Positions 1 to 8,259 are shown, counted from the first letter of the stretch. The stretch: 64,000 nucleotides of DNA from Anaerolineae bacterium (GCA_017303635.1 JAFLCG010000008.1:62001-126000); one strand, 5' to 3'. Numbers and translations: made by a program. Notes: generated by a model from the sequence alone, not told the origin.

Positions 1-1
1 G

Positions 2-1960
2 CCGAACCTCGATGCCGGGATTGGGCAGGGTTTCCCGGTGGTGATCGAAAGTGACAGCGGACGCGAACTGATCCTCCACACTAATGTCAGCGGTTATAAC
101 AACGCAGTTGTCGCAACGTCATGGCTGACGGTCAACCAGACGTATCTGCCGGGATGGCGGGCGTTCGTCCGACCACGAGGCGGTGGGGAGGAGACCGAGC
201 AACCGCTGCCGACTCAACTGGTGCTGGGCAACTTCCTGGGTGTGAACGTCAGCCCGGACGTGGTTCGCCCATTGTATGCCGATGCAACCCTCGAACCGGC
301 ACAAGCCGAGGCACTGGCGAACGGCCAACTGACGCTGCGCGTCGTCTACAGCCCGGTCAGCTTTCAACTGGGATTGTTCGCTTCGTTCATCAGCGTTCTG
401 GTGATGATCTTCATGGTAGGCATCTACCTGTGGCGGTTGTTCATCGCACGCGATGATGCAGAGAGCACTGGTGTGCAGACGGTGGCCCGGAACAGTGCTG
501 CCCCGATCATCCTCAACCTGTTCAACCGGGGGATCGACTTCGGCTTTGCCTTCATCATGCTCCGCATTCTGGGGCCGGAAGGCGCGGGCATCTACACCTA
601 TGCGGCGTTCATCTTTGGTTGGTTTGACATCTTCACCAACTTTGGCCTGAATGTGTACCTGATGCGGGAAGCCAGCCGCGACAGGGCCAAAGCATTCCGG
701 TTACTGTTGAACACCAGTACACTCCGCATCCTCCTGATGCTGGTTGGTGTGGGGCTGCTGGCGGCCTTCCTCGGCGTGCGACAGACCGCAGTTAGCCCTC
801 CATTGACGACTGAAGCAGTGCTGGCGATTGTGCTGCTCTATATCGGGCTGGTGCCCAACAGCCTCAGCACTGGCCTTTCGGCGTTGTACTATGCTTTTGA
901 GAAAGCGGAAATCCCAGCAGTCATCCAGACCGTCAGCACGATCTGTAAGGCGGTCTTTGGGGTGGCGGCACTGGCGCTCGGCTGGGGCGTGATCGGTCTG
1001 GCGGGGGTCAGTATCCTGACCAACATCGTGACCCTGATGGTACTGGCGGGCAATGCCAGGAACCTCACCTCCCAGCCCTCTCTCCAAAGGGAGAAGGGAA
1101 GCCTGCGACCGAATTGGCAGACGATGCGCGGGATGGTCACCGAAGGCTTCCCGCTCATGCTCAATCACTTCCTGGCAACGATCTTCTTTCAGATTGATGT
1201 GGTCATCATTCAGGCCGTTCATGGCGACCGGATGGTCGGGCAGTACAGCGTGGCCTATAAGTGGGTAGCGGCACTGAACGTCATCCCAGCATTCTTCACG
1301 ATGGCGCTGCTCCCGGTGATGTCCCGGCAGGCACACGAAGATCGTCCCGGACTGAAACGGAATTACGGCCTGGCGGTCAAGCTGCTGGTGAGCGTGGCGC
1401 TCCCGGCGGCGGTCGCGTTCACCTTCATGGCGTTCACGCTCACACAAGTGCTGGGTGGGGCAGAGTTTTTGCCCGACGGCGCCATTGCCACCCAGTTGAT
1501 GATCTGGAGTATTCCTATCGGTTGGATCAACAGCCTGACGCAATATGTACTGATCGCACTGGATCTTCAGCGGCGCATCACGCGGACATTTGCGATTGCA
1601 GTCAGCTTTAACATCATCACCAACCTCATCTTCATCCCGGCCTACGGTTACCGGGCAGCCGCCCTGACCACGATTGCATCCGAACTGCTGATGCTCGTGC
1701 TGTGGGGTTGGATGCTGACCGGGGCGATTGGTCAGGTGGCCTGGGTTCGCATCCTGTGGAAATCGGTTGCGGCCACCCTGTCGATGATCGTGGTGCTGTT
1801 GATTGGCTGGCCCATTCAGCCGTTCGTGGCGCTAGTCCTGGCGACTCTAACCTATGGTGGCGTGCTATTGGCGCTGCGCCCGTTTGATACGGACGAGTGG
1901 GCGATCCTCTCCCCGATCATCCCTGGACGACTGCGGCGCTGGCTCCCGGCACCCGGCTAA
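2..1960 (+). CDS. membrane protein with C-terminal polysaccharide flippase (5' truncated)
   Basis: The frame is open to the left edge of the window, so the start is missing; the GTG at 38 is only an internal codon. The first part (to about 400) carries a LPGWRAFV motif and a VVYSP segment followed by one membrane helix. This is typical of the C-terminal periplasmic tail of YfhO-like or other large membrane glycosyltransferases. From about 480 the protein turns into a MATE/Wzx-type flippase (MOP superfamily): an NxxNRGIDFGFAFIMLRILGP start followed by about twelve to fourteen hydrophobic segments. Flippases of this family carry lipid-linked glycans across the inner membrane, so the product looks like a synthase-like domain fused to its exporter. 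A REP-like segment is translated in frame near 1059-1100. The fusion is seen in the sequence; substrate and partner domain are inferred. Confidence 0.75.
   Translation, partial: PNLDAGIGQGFPVVIESDSGRELILHTNVSGYNNAVVATSWLTVNQTYLPGWRAFVRPRGGGEETEQPLPTQLVLGNFLGVNVSPDVVRPLYADATLEPAQAEALANGQLTLRVVYSPVSFQLGLFASFISVLVMIFMVGIYLWRLFIARDDAESTGVQTVARNSAAPIILNLFNRGIDFGFAFIMLRILGPEGAGIYTYAAFIFGWFDIFTNFGLNVYLMREASRDRAKAFRLLLNTSTLRILLMLVGVGLLAAFLGVRQTAVSPPLTTEAVLAIVLLYIGLVPNSLSTGLSALYYAFEKAEIPAVIQTVSTICKAVFGVAALALGWGVIGLAGVSILTNIVTLMVLAGNARNLTSQPSLQREKGSLRPNWQTMRGMVTEGFPLMLNHFLATIFFQIDVVIIQAVHGDRMVGQYSVAYKWVAALNVIPAFFTMALLPVMSRQAHEDRPGLKRNYGLAVKLLVSVALPAAVAFTFMAFTLTQVLGGAEFLPDGAIATQLMIWSIPIGWINSLTQYVLIALDLQRRITRTFAIAVSFNIITNLIFIPAYGYRAAALTTIASELLMLVLWGWMLTGAIGQVAWVRILWKSVAATLSMIVVLLIGWPIQPFVALVLATLTYGGVLLALRPFDTDEWAILSPIIPGRLRRWLPAPG
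1059..1100 (+). repeat. REP-like pyrimidine/purine hairpin repeat inside the flippase gene
   Basis: A pyrimidine-rich arm (CTCCCAGCCCTCTCTCC) faces a purine-rich arm (GGGAGAAGGGAAG) across an AAA turn. It resembles the dispersed CCCTCTCCC-AAA-GGGAGAGGG palindromes common in Chloroflexota and other large bacterial genomes. Here it is read in frame as a hydrophilic stretch (LTSQPSLQREKGS) in a loop between membrane helices of the flippase. Confidence 0.5.
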
Positions 1961-2030
1961 TCGTTAACGGACAATCGGGATTGTTCAGGGTATAGTGAGG
2001 TATAACAGAGTTGATACCTTGCCTTGAATT

Positions 2031-3848
2031 ATGCATAGATCCCCTCAGGAATTTGAAACAATTGCCTACTCTGATGCGCCGGCATCAGAGCGCGCTGCGG
2101 CATTTAATCTGCTCGCCGAAACGGCCAGCCGGACGGATCTCCAACAAGCTCTGGTTTATGCACAGGAAGCGATAGCCCTTGGGGAGCCATTAGAGGACTC
2201 TAGCCACTACCTGACGGCCCGCCTACACCGCGCCTGGATTCGGCATGAACTGGGCGAGTATGCACTCTCGATCCGTGAAGCGGCTGAGGTGGTCAAGATT
2301 GCCCGGCAGAATCATTTGCCGGAACAACTCTACGACGCCTACAACATCCTCGGCAACAATCACAACCAGGTGGGTAATCGACCAGAAGCCCTGACTGCCT
2401 TCATGGAGGCCTTGCGGGCGGCGGACACGCTGAATAACCCGAATAAGGTGGCGACGGTCGAGAACAACATCGGGTTGGTTTATGAAGGCATGAAGGACTT
2501 TCATAAGGCGCTGGAGTACTACCAGAAGGCGCTGGCGACCTACAAAGCCGGTAACGCCATCCTGATTCTGCAAAGTATCACCGGGGCGAACGTGGCGGAA
2601 AGCTGTAACGCGCTGGGATTGTTCCAACAGGCGCTGCCGGTCGCGCAAGAAGCCTTTCAACTCGCGGCAGAAAAAGGTTATCGGGTGGGGATGGGCAAGG
2701 CGCGTTTGCAGTGTGCGATTGCGCTGGCCGGGATGGGGCGGGCTGAAGAAGCCGCTAACGCTTTTGAAGATGCACTGGATCAAATCCGTGCGGCGGATTC
2801 GCCTTATAACGAGTCGCTGGTGCTGAAGCACATGGCGGCTGAAGCCATCCGGCATGGGCGACTGCCGGAGGGGATTGAACTGCTGGATCGGGCGCTGGCT
2901 CTGGTGGAACCGCTCCAAACGCTGCCGGCCATCTTCCCCTTGCATGAGGCGCTGGCCCAGGTCTATGAGCAGACTGGTGATTTCCGCAAAGCGTTCCGGC
3001 ATCTCAAACGCTACCAGCAGATCAAGGAACGGGTTTTTAACGAGCAGGCTGATAACCGCGAAAAAGCACTCCACGCCATGTTCGAGCTGGATCGAGCGCG
3101 GCTGGAAGCAGAAAACCAGCGGCACCGGAATGAAGCACTCCAACGGCAGCTTGAGCACTATGAAAGCCTGGTCACTGAGCTGGACTCGTATGCCGCGAAC
3201 GTGGCCCACGACCTCAAGAATCCGATTGGGGTGATCCTGGGTTTTTCCACGCTGCTGGAGATGGAACTCGATTCCATCATGGATGAGAAGCAACGGGATT
3301 CTCTGCGGCTGCTCATCGCAACGACCGAGAAGATGCAGGCGATTGTCGAATCGCTGTTGAGCCTGGCGCAGGCCCATCGGGCGGAGGTGATGCCACAGCC
3401 GGTGGTGATACAGGAAGTCGTCGAGAACGCGCTCAACCGACTGGAACTGGATATTCTGGGTAAAGGGGCGACGGTTCAGATCGACGGGCCGCTACCTCCG
3501 GCATTGGCAGATCCATCCTGGTTGGAAGAAGCCTGGGTGAATTACATCAGTAATGCGCTGAAGTACGGTGGTGAACCACCCCACATTCGGATTGATGCAG
3601 TACCGCAACCTGATGGGATGATCCGTTACCGGGTGATGGATAACGGCGCGGGTCTTTCCGGCGAGGAAATGAATAGGCTTTTCACGCGCTTTGAACGGCT
3701 GGGTCAGCAGAAAATTGAAGGTTCCGGCATTGGTCTGACGATTGTCAAAACCATCATCGAAAAGCTGGGCGGTCAGGTCGGGGTGGAAAGCGAAGGTGTC
3801 GCCGGTCAGGGGAGTATCTTCAGTTTCGATTTACCGCCTGTGGCATGA
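2031..3848 (+). CDS. TPR-repeat cytoplasmic sensor histidine kinase
   Basis: The 605-residue protein has no signal peptide or membrane helix. Residues about 1-330 are tandem tetratricopeptide repeats (for example ALEYYQKALATYKAG). A coiled coil follows at about 335-380, then a HisKA dimerisation domain with phospho-acceptor His393 in NVAHDLKNP. The C-terminal HATPase has an N box (N504 and N508 in NYISNALKYG), a G1 box at D537 (DNGAGL) and a G2-type GSGIGLTIVK. TPR-kinases of this type sense through protein contacts in the cytosol. No receiver gene is adjacent, so its partner is unknown. It lies 70 bp behind the flippase gene. The first ATG after a TTG-poor leader was taken as the start. Confidence 0.88.
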   Translation: MHRSPQEFETIAYSDAPASERAAAFNLLAETASRTDLQQALVYAQEAIALGEPLEDSSHYLTARLHRAWIRHELGEYALSIREAAEVVKIARQNHLPEQLYDAYNILGNNHNQVGNRPEALTAFMEALRAADTLNNPNKVATVENNIGLVYEGMKDFHKALEYYQKALATYKAGNAILILQSITGANVAESCNALGLFQQALPVAQEAFQLAAEKGYRVGMGKARLQCAIALAGMGRAEEAANAFEDALDQIRAADSPYNESLVLKHMAAEAIRHGRLPEGIELLDRALALVEPLQTLPAIFPLHEALAQVYEQTGDFRKAFRHLKRYQQIKERVFNEQADNREKALHAMFELDRARLEAENQRHRNEALQRQLEHYESLVTELDSYAANVAHDLKNPIGVILGFSTLLEMELDSIMDEKQRDSLRLLIATTEKMQAIVESLLSLAQAHRAEVMPQPVVIQEVVENALNRLELDILGKGATVQIDGPLPPALADPSWLEEAWVNYISNALKYGGEPPHIRIDAVPQPDGMIRYRVMDNGAGLSGEEMNRLFTRFERLGQQKIEGSGIGLTIVKTIIEKLGGQVGVESEGVAGQGSIFSFDLPPVA

Positions 3849-4036
3849 TGGAGCAATCTTAAACATCTGATTGTCTACAACTTGTTGATAAATCTGCACG
3901 CTTTTCGTGAAACCTCAAGGTTAAAACCGCCAGTTCCACGCTAAGGTGGATTTAGCGTATCTATAGATCGCGTCCAAAAGTCCATCAGTCCATCCTTTTC
4001 AGGATGGGTGTGACCGGGTTAAAAAGGCTTGGAACC

Positions 4037-4210
4037 ATGAACCGCCGTATGCAGAAGCACCTGATTCTACTGGTAATTGTGATTTTGTCGGCTATGTTGG
4101 CTACGCAGAGTGTGAGCGCCGGTGGCGGCACGCGCTGCACCGGACTGTGTGAGGAAAGCCGCTTTGCGCCACCCCCACCACCGACTTATGCCATCACGCC
4201 AGGCCGATAA
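4037..4210 (+). CDS. small exported peptide, unknown function
   Basis: A 57-residue product starts at the ATG at 4037, preceded about 10 bp upstream by AAAAAGG. An upstream in-frame ATG at 4004 would add 11 residues before the signal peptide and is less likely. Residues 1-28 form a typical Sec signal peptide (two positive charges, a LILLVIVIL core, then SVSA before a Gly run). The mature part is about 30 residues with two cysteines and a Pro run. I do not recognise a family. It stands alone between a plus-strand kinase and a minus-strand membrane protein. The signal peptide argues for a real gene, but the size leaves doubt. Confidence 0.45.
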   Translation: MNRRMQKHLILLVIVILSAMLATQSVSAGGGTRCTGLCEESRFAPPPPPTYAITPGR

Positions 4211-4225
4211 GCAGACCACGAGTCC

Positions 4226-4819
4226 TCAGGATAGAGGCAGTTGTTCCGCTAACGCTGCCGTCACCCAACCGTAGATCAAAGCCCCGGCGGCCATACCCAC
4301 TGGCAAGCCGGGGATGATCGGCAGTAAAGTGAGCAACCCGCAGAGTGCGCCACCCCCGGCGCAGGCCAGTACCCAGCGCCAGTAAACTTCATTCCCTTGA
4401 TTCATCAACCTTGATTGCAACAGACCGAGCAGCAGCCCGGTGATCCCGCCTGCCAACAACCCGGCGACCAGGGCGGGGAGCAGCGCCCGCGCTGTCAGGG
4501 CGAAGGCGCCCACCGGCACCAGGATGAGCAGGACGAAAGGGGATGCCAGCGCAAGCCCCAGCGCAGTCTGAAGCACCCAACGGCGTGGTGAGAGGCTGGA
4601 ATAGCCCCGCAGCGCCCAGGCCTGGGCCGACCCGATTCCAACGCCGACTACCAACAGCGCCAACACCAACCCGATCCACCCCGGCAGCAAACGGAGCAGC
4701 AGCACCCCACCGAATAAACCGCCGATCCACCCTACGAGGTTCGCGGTCAGCCAGCGGCTGCGCCAGTCGGTGTTCAGGCGGTGCTGGAAGCGGGCCATGA
4801 GGCGTCGGATGTCATTCAT
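4226..4819 (-). CDS. multi-pass membrane protein, unknown function
   Basis: Start taken at the ATG at 4819, which has AGGATG upstream. The open frame extends further up to 4972, but that part is a basic, Cys/Arg-rich stretch unlike protein and runs through a hairpin. The resulting 197 residues start with a short amphipathic region (NDIRRLMARFQHRL) and then hold about five or six hydrophobic Gly/Leu-rich segments. One short polar loop carries NQGNEVYWRW. No catalytic motif is visible. The strong hairpin at 4836-4864 lies just upstream of the ribosome binding region and may influence expression. Confidence 0.7.
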   Translation of the reverse strand: MNDIRRLMARFQHRLNTDWRSRWLTANLVGWIGGLFGGVLLLRLLPGWIGLVLALLVVGVGIGSAQAWALRGYSSLSPRRWVLQTALGLALASPFVLLILVPVGAFALTARALLPALVAGLLAGGITGLLLGLLQSRLMNQGNEVYWRWVLACAGGGALCGLLTLLPIIPGLPVGMAAGALIYGWVTAALAEQLPLS

Positions 4820-4835
4820 GGCGTCATCCTGACAA

Positions 4836-4864
4836 GCTTGCCGCCGAGTTTGACGGCGGCAAGC
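4836..4864. repeat. 11-bp-stem hairpin next to the membrane protein start
   Basis: GCTTGCCGCCG (4836-4846) pairs perfectly with CGGCGGCAAGC (4854-4864) across a 7-nt loop. On the minus strand it sits 17 nt before the start codon at 4819, inside the probable 5' leader. No T tract follows on either strand, so it does not look like an intrinsic terminator. Confidence 0.6.
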
Positions 4865-4892
4865 CGGGAGCGCAGCGCTGTAGTGTCGTTTT

Positions 4893-5060
4893 GATGACAT
4901 CTGGATTGGCGGGAAGCCCGGTTCATGCCGCCAATTATCGGCCCTGTTGGCGGGAAGGCGGGAGCAGGCCACCGCCCGCCAAGTTTGCCCTGCCAGTTGG
5001 CGGAAACAGAAGAGTTAGCTGCCAGATAGCGGTATGGGATGAACCGCATCATGATTATGA
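4893..5060 (+). repeat. degenerate intergenic repeat, copy A
   Basis: Anchors shared with 30056-30170 in the same order and orientation are GATGAC...TTGG-GG-A...ATGCCGCC at 4893-4932, TTGGCGGAAAC at 4997-5007, GCTGCC at 5018-5023 and ATGGGATGAACCGCAT at 5034-5049. The spacing differs because this copy has an extra GGCGGGAAGGCGGG module. Confidence 0.55.
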
Positions 5061-5351
5061 TTTGCCCCTGCACGGAAAAAGGAACGGTTGAACCGCCAAG
5101 ACGCCAACTACGCCCAGAGAAGACTTTTGAAGCAGGCGCAAAGGCGGCAGGGCAGTTTTGAGAAAACAGCGTCATCGTCATGGGTCAGGTTGGGCCTCGG
5201 CAGGGTAACGGATGCAGGCAGCCATGGTAGCAATCAGACGGGGGGGACTGTTGCAGCGGTTGCTGCAATTTCAGTAGGTTGTTCCGACAACAATGATATC
5301 CCCGGCAATTCCCACTAGGTAAGATCTTACCACGATGGGCAAGGTCAATGT

Positions 5352-5365
5352 GGAACAAATGTTCC
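5352..5365. promoter_or_regulatory. GAAC-N4-GTTC palindrome, SOS/LexA-box-like
   Basis: GGAACAAATGTTCC contains the GAAC-N4-GTTC core that LexA of Gram-positive bacteria binds. It does not sit close to a start codon: the nearest gene downstream on the minus strand begins 530 bp away and the gene to the right ends at 5399. A near copy lies at 30240. Function is unproven. Confidence 0.3.
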
Positions 5366-5398
5366 GATTTTTCGGGCGAATGCGGATCGGGCAGAACT

Positions 5399-7108
5399 TT
5401 ACTCGAGACCGGGGGCGTTCACCCGAACACGATAGGTGATGATGTTGTATAGCGGGTTTTCTCCTCTACCCATCCATTCCACATCATACCCGATAGTGAT
5501 GTCAAAGCGGCTTTCGCCCACATACGTTACTTCACCCAGCCAATAGTCGGCTGAGGGCAGCGCCACTAAATCCACCTGTTGCATAGTCGTGATATTGTAG
5601 AGGTCCCTATTGCCCGATTTGCTCTGACGGTTGCCAGACACATAAGCCCAATCTCCTGTGACCAAATCACCCAGAATCCCACGAATGCTGCTTATGATCT
5701 GTCTCTGTTGACTAAAGGAGAAGAGATCCGTCGTGGTGGAATCATCATATGATCGGAGGGTTATCAAATCATCTGTAAACTGATTGATGCCTGGACACCA
5801 GAGCGGGCCAGCAGAACCACAATTTTCCGCCGGTGTTTTCAGCAGTACGCGCATGGTTGTCAGGTCAATGAGCCACATTTCGTAACCGAGCGACCATTCA
5901 ATATCAGGGTACACTTTCGGAACATTGTCGATGCGCCCGCTGGAGTCCATCACCAGAGCGAGGTAGCGTTCATTTGTGTATAGGCCCAATATATGCTCAA
6001 TTTCCCCTTCATAGACCACTCTACTGGCCCCGGTGAGTTCATTTACAGCCATCAAACGGGCAGTGGTTCGATCTGCGCTAATGGCTCGATAGTAGGATTC
6101 ATCGTCACCGTACCACTCAAACCAGCAGTTACTGGAGACCGTGTATGTCCTCCATTGCACGGCTTGTAGATCCAACCAGCGCACCTCACATTGGGTAGCG
6201 TCCTCGGTAGTCGTTTTTTCTCTATATATCAAACGCACAGGGTTATCCTCAAAAACGGGGTTACTAGCAATCGGGATGACTGTCATTTGATTGAGGTTAA
6301 TCAACGCCGTCTGTTTGCGGTTGGGATCATCCCGCGAGGTTGGTACAGGGTAGTCGAACACGAAGTAATCCGTCTCACCCAGCCTGCTGATGACCGGCTC
6401 CTTGGCATACGGTGATGAGTCGCGGCGAAATGCCATCAGTTCCCGCGCTTCTTGTGTACGCAGGTTTTGCACGAACAATACCGACGCTTTAGGGTCAGTA
6501 TCGATCCTTCGGGCGGTATAGAACAAGAACTCATCGGATGCGTCCCGCCGGATGACTTTCCATGACCATTCGACATAGCCATCAGGGAGGGGTGGCGTGC
6601 GGTAGCCAGTCTCCAGATTGCAGAGGTGTGCCTGCCGGTTGCTGCCGCTGATCGTCACCCAACCCGTTACGTAGCTCGGTTGATCTTCACGAAAAGGGAT
6701 GCTACCGCAGGATGTTTGAACCTGTAGAGTTTCATCCTGTAATTGGAGCCAAGAGGCACTTTCCAGATCGAGCAACCACCATCTCATTTCTCCGTCGTTG
6801 GTGATCTTATCTCCAATGAAATAGCGGTTGTTCGGTAGTTGACGTAAACCGGACAGTTTCACAAGGCTATTGGGAAATGGATATGCGCCCCATCTGTCAA
6901 TGTATAAGATACGATTTTCATCATCCGAGTAGAAGCTGCCCTGATTGAAAAGCGAGCTACCCATCTCGGTGCTGATGATCTCCACGTCCGGGCCGAACAA
7001 CGATTGGGGATCAGCCGGGGGCCAGGGAGCCGGGTCGGGTTCCTGGGCAGCGGCGGGTGACAGCATAACGAACAGCAGCGTGAAGGTGATGAGCGTGAAC
7101 GGGCGCAT
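5399..7108 (-). CDS. exported protein, probable beta-rich repeat fold
   Basis: Start chosen at the ATG at 7108, giving 569 residues. The longer frame to 7159 would put 17 residues before the signal peptide. Residues 1-22 are a Sec signal peptide ending in PAAAQ. The rest has no membrane segment and is built of short, aromatic-rich strands separated by turns (for example WYGDDESYYRAIS, LWLIDLTTMRVL), as seen in beta-propeller proteins. I cannot assign a family and see no catalytic motif. Codon use is slightly more AT-rich than the neighbours. It is separated from the DUF1003 gene by 220 bp containing a hairpin, so it probably has its own promoter. Confidence 0.75.
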   Translation of the reverse strand: MRPFTLITFTLLFVMLSPAAAQEPDPAPWPPADPQSLFGPDVEIISTEMGSSLFNQGSFYSDDENRILYIDRWGAYPFPNSLVKLSGLRQLPNNRYFIGDKITNDGEMRWWLLDLESASWLQLQDETLQVQTSCGSIPFREDQPSYVTGWVTISGSNRQAHLCNLETGYRTPPLPDGYVEWSWKVIRRDASDEFLFYTARRIDTDPKASVLFVQNLRTQEARELMAFRRDSSPYAKEPVISRLGETDYFVFDYPVPTSRDDPNRKQTALINLNQMTVIPIASNPVFEDNPVRLIYREKTTTEDATQCEVRWLDLQAVQWRTYTVSSNCWFEWYGDDESYYRAISADRTTARLMAVNELTGASRVVYEGEIEHILGLYTNERYLALVMDSSGRIDNVPKVYPDIEWSLGYEMWLIDLTTMRVLLKTPAENCGSAGPLWCPGINQFTDDLITLRSYDDSTTTDLFSFSQQRQIISSIRGILGDLVTGDWAYVSGNRQSKSGNRDLYNITTMQQVDLVALPSADYWLGEVTYVGESRFDITIGYDVEWMGRGENPLYNIITYRVRVNAPGLE

Positions 7109-7264
7109 GGGCAGGATTCTATACGATATAAGATGGACTATCTTGATGATATATCGCATCCCGTAGTCCCTGAGTGGACGTTTGCCCTACGTCTGACCAC
7201 TGCCCTTTTTTCGCAGAATGTTTGTTGGAGCCGTAGCCACTCGTCATTGCATGGATTCCAGTGG

Positions 7265-7289
7265 GCGGATATACGACCCGTATATCCGC
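7265..7289. terminator. 11-bp-stem hairpin behind the DUF1003 gene
   Basis: GCGGATATACG pairs with CGTATATCCGC over a 3-nt loop, 40 bp behind the stop of the minus-strand DUF1003 gene. There is no T tract. On the minus strand it is flanked by GTAGG, as are similar hairpins at 22487 and 23428, so it may be a dispersed hairpin repeat that doubles as terminator. Confidence 0.5.
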
Positions 7290-7328
7290 TCCTACTGATG
7301 CAGCTCAGCGCCAGCGCAGTTTATCCAG

Positions 7329-7946
7329 TTACGCGCTGTTGACGCGGTTGTACTCCATGGCGCGGACGGTGGCGCTGAGTTCCTTCTGGCGGGCAGCGAT
7401 GAGGGCATTCACCAGACGGGTCTGCATGGTCAGTGCCTCGCTGAGGGTGTCGATCTTCCGGTGCAGATCCGCGATTTCGACTTCGGATTTCAGATTGACC
7501 TGATAATCATTGTAGGCAACCGCTCGATCTTTGGCAGCCTGCCGATTCTGCGACATGAGAATGACCGGCGCTTGTAAAGCAGCTAAGGTGCTGAGCGTGA
7601 GGTTGAGCAGAATGAAGGGGAACGGGTCAAAGGCATTGGCCCCCAGATAGAAGTTCAGCCCCATCCAGAGTGCCATCAAAAACAGGAAGCTGATAATAAA
7701 GCCCCAGCTACCGGCCAGCGACGAGATGCGATCCGCCATGCGGTCACCGAAGGAGGCATGCTCTTCGATCTCTTCGTACACGTCATCCGTAACGATGCGC
7801 GGACGCAGGTCTTCGATCAGCTCCTGGGCTTCCGGGCTGGTCAGGCTCTTGAGTTCCTCGATTTCGTCAAGCAACTCCTGAATACGGCTGTCGGCGTCCT
7901 CCACCGGCGCGGCGACAATACGGTTCAACAGCAAATCGTTGTACAT
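7329..7946 (-). CDS. DUF1003 family membrane protein
   Basis: The start is the ATG at 7946, supported by a GGAGG at 7952-7956 on the same strand; the frame opens further upstream but without such a site. The 205-residue protein has an acidic, helical N-terminus (residues about 10-55), then FGDRMADRISSLAGSWGFI leading into two membrane helices. The second carries the family signature PFILLNLTLSTLAALQAPVILMSQNRQ. A C-terminal coiled coil (about 145-200) follows. DUF1003 proteins are widespread, small inner-membrane proteins with no established biochemical role, sometimes linked to cation or magnesium transport. The long structured leader upstream suggests post-transcriptional control. Confidence 0.9.
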   Translation of the reverse strand: MYNDLLLNRIVAAPVEDADSRIQELLDEIEELKSLTSPEAQELIEDLRPRIVTDDVYEEIEEHASFGDRMADRISSLAGSWGFIISFLFLMALWMGLNFYLGANAFDPFPFILLNLTLSTLAALQAPVILMSQNRQAAKDRAVAYNDYQVNLKSEVEIADLHRKIDTLSEALTMQTRLVNALIAARQKELSATVRAMEYNRVNSA

Positions 7947-8080
7947 GATGACCTCCGTGTACACAGCTTGTACCCACGGCACACCAAAGCGCCGCTGATA
8001 CGGGATGCGACAGATGCAGTTGTGCGCTGCGTGGAGTCAATCCGGCTGCCAGTGAATGCCCCGCGTAAGCGGAACGGGGG

Positions 8081-8160
8081 AGCGGCGATAACGAGTACGC
8101 CATCCCCTGCACTGGCCGGTTGGAGGCCTAACGGAGGATGAGGTCGTGGCTATCGCCGCT
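8081..8160 (-). promoter_or_regulatory. structured leader candidate upstream of the DUF1003 gene
   Basis: AGCGGCGATA (8081-8090) and TATCGCCGCT (8151-8160) are perfect complements enclosing 60 nt. Inside, CATCC/GGATG (8101/8136) and GGCC/GGCC can pair, giving a nested stem-loop. It lies 135-215 nt before the DUF1003 start on the minus strand, a typical place for a cis-acting RNA. It contains CGTTAGG, which recalls the start of the M-box magnesium riboswitch, but the remaining M-box landmarks are not visible, so no class is assigned. Confidence 0.4.
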
Positions 8161-8236
8161 AGCTGGCGGCGGCTGCTCCGTGAGCTTACTACTACCCTCT
8201 ATCATGTGATCCTTGCTCTACTACCATTACACAATT

Positions 8237-8259
8237 CAGACGGGGTTGGCACCCGTCTG
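8237..8259. repeat. 8-bp-stem hairpin
   Basis: CAGACGGG pairs with CCCGTCTG around a 7-nt loop, between the tRNA-Cys terminator and the DUF1003 leader. No T tract follows, so its role is open. Confidence 0.45.

Larger units (their letters stand above)
4820..5398. other. intergenic island A, no credible gene
   Basis: About 580 bp without a convincing coding region. Open frames here give low-complexity basic peptides. It contains the 4836-4864 hairpin, GGCGGGAAG-type modules (4893-5060) shared with a second island at 29.9-30.2 kb, a CCGCCAAGACGCCAA segment at 5092, a perfect palindrome GGTAAGATCTTACC (5318-5331) and a GAAC-N4-GTTC box (5352-5365). Confidence 0.6.

Noticed and set aside
2223..3377. 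Long open frame antisense to the TPR kinase
   Set aside because: It lies entirely within a gene with clear domains and encodes Arg/Gln-rich sequence with no motif; a codon-bias shadow.
4816..5181. 121-residue frame in island A on the minus strand
   Set aside because: Composition is basic and low-complexity, it runs through the hairpin and repeat modules, and no ribosome site precedes it.
8081..8160. M-box magnesium riboswitch
   Set aside because: CGTTAGG is present, but the other conserved M-box blocks are not seen; kept only as an unclassified structured leader.
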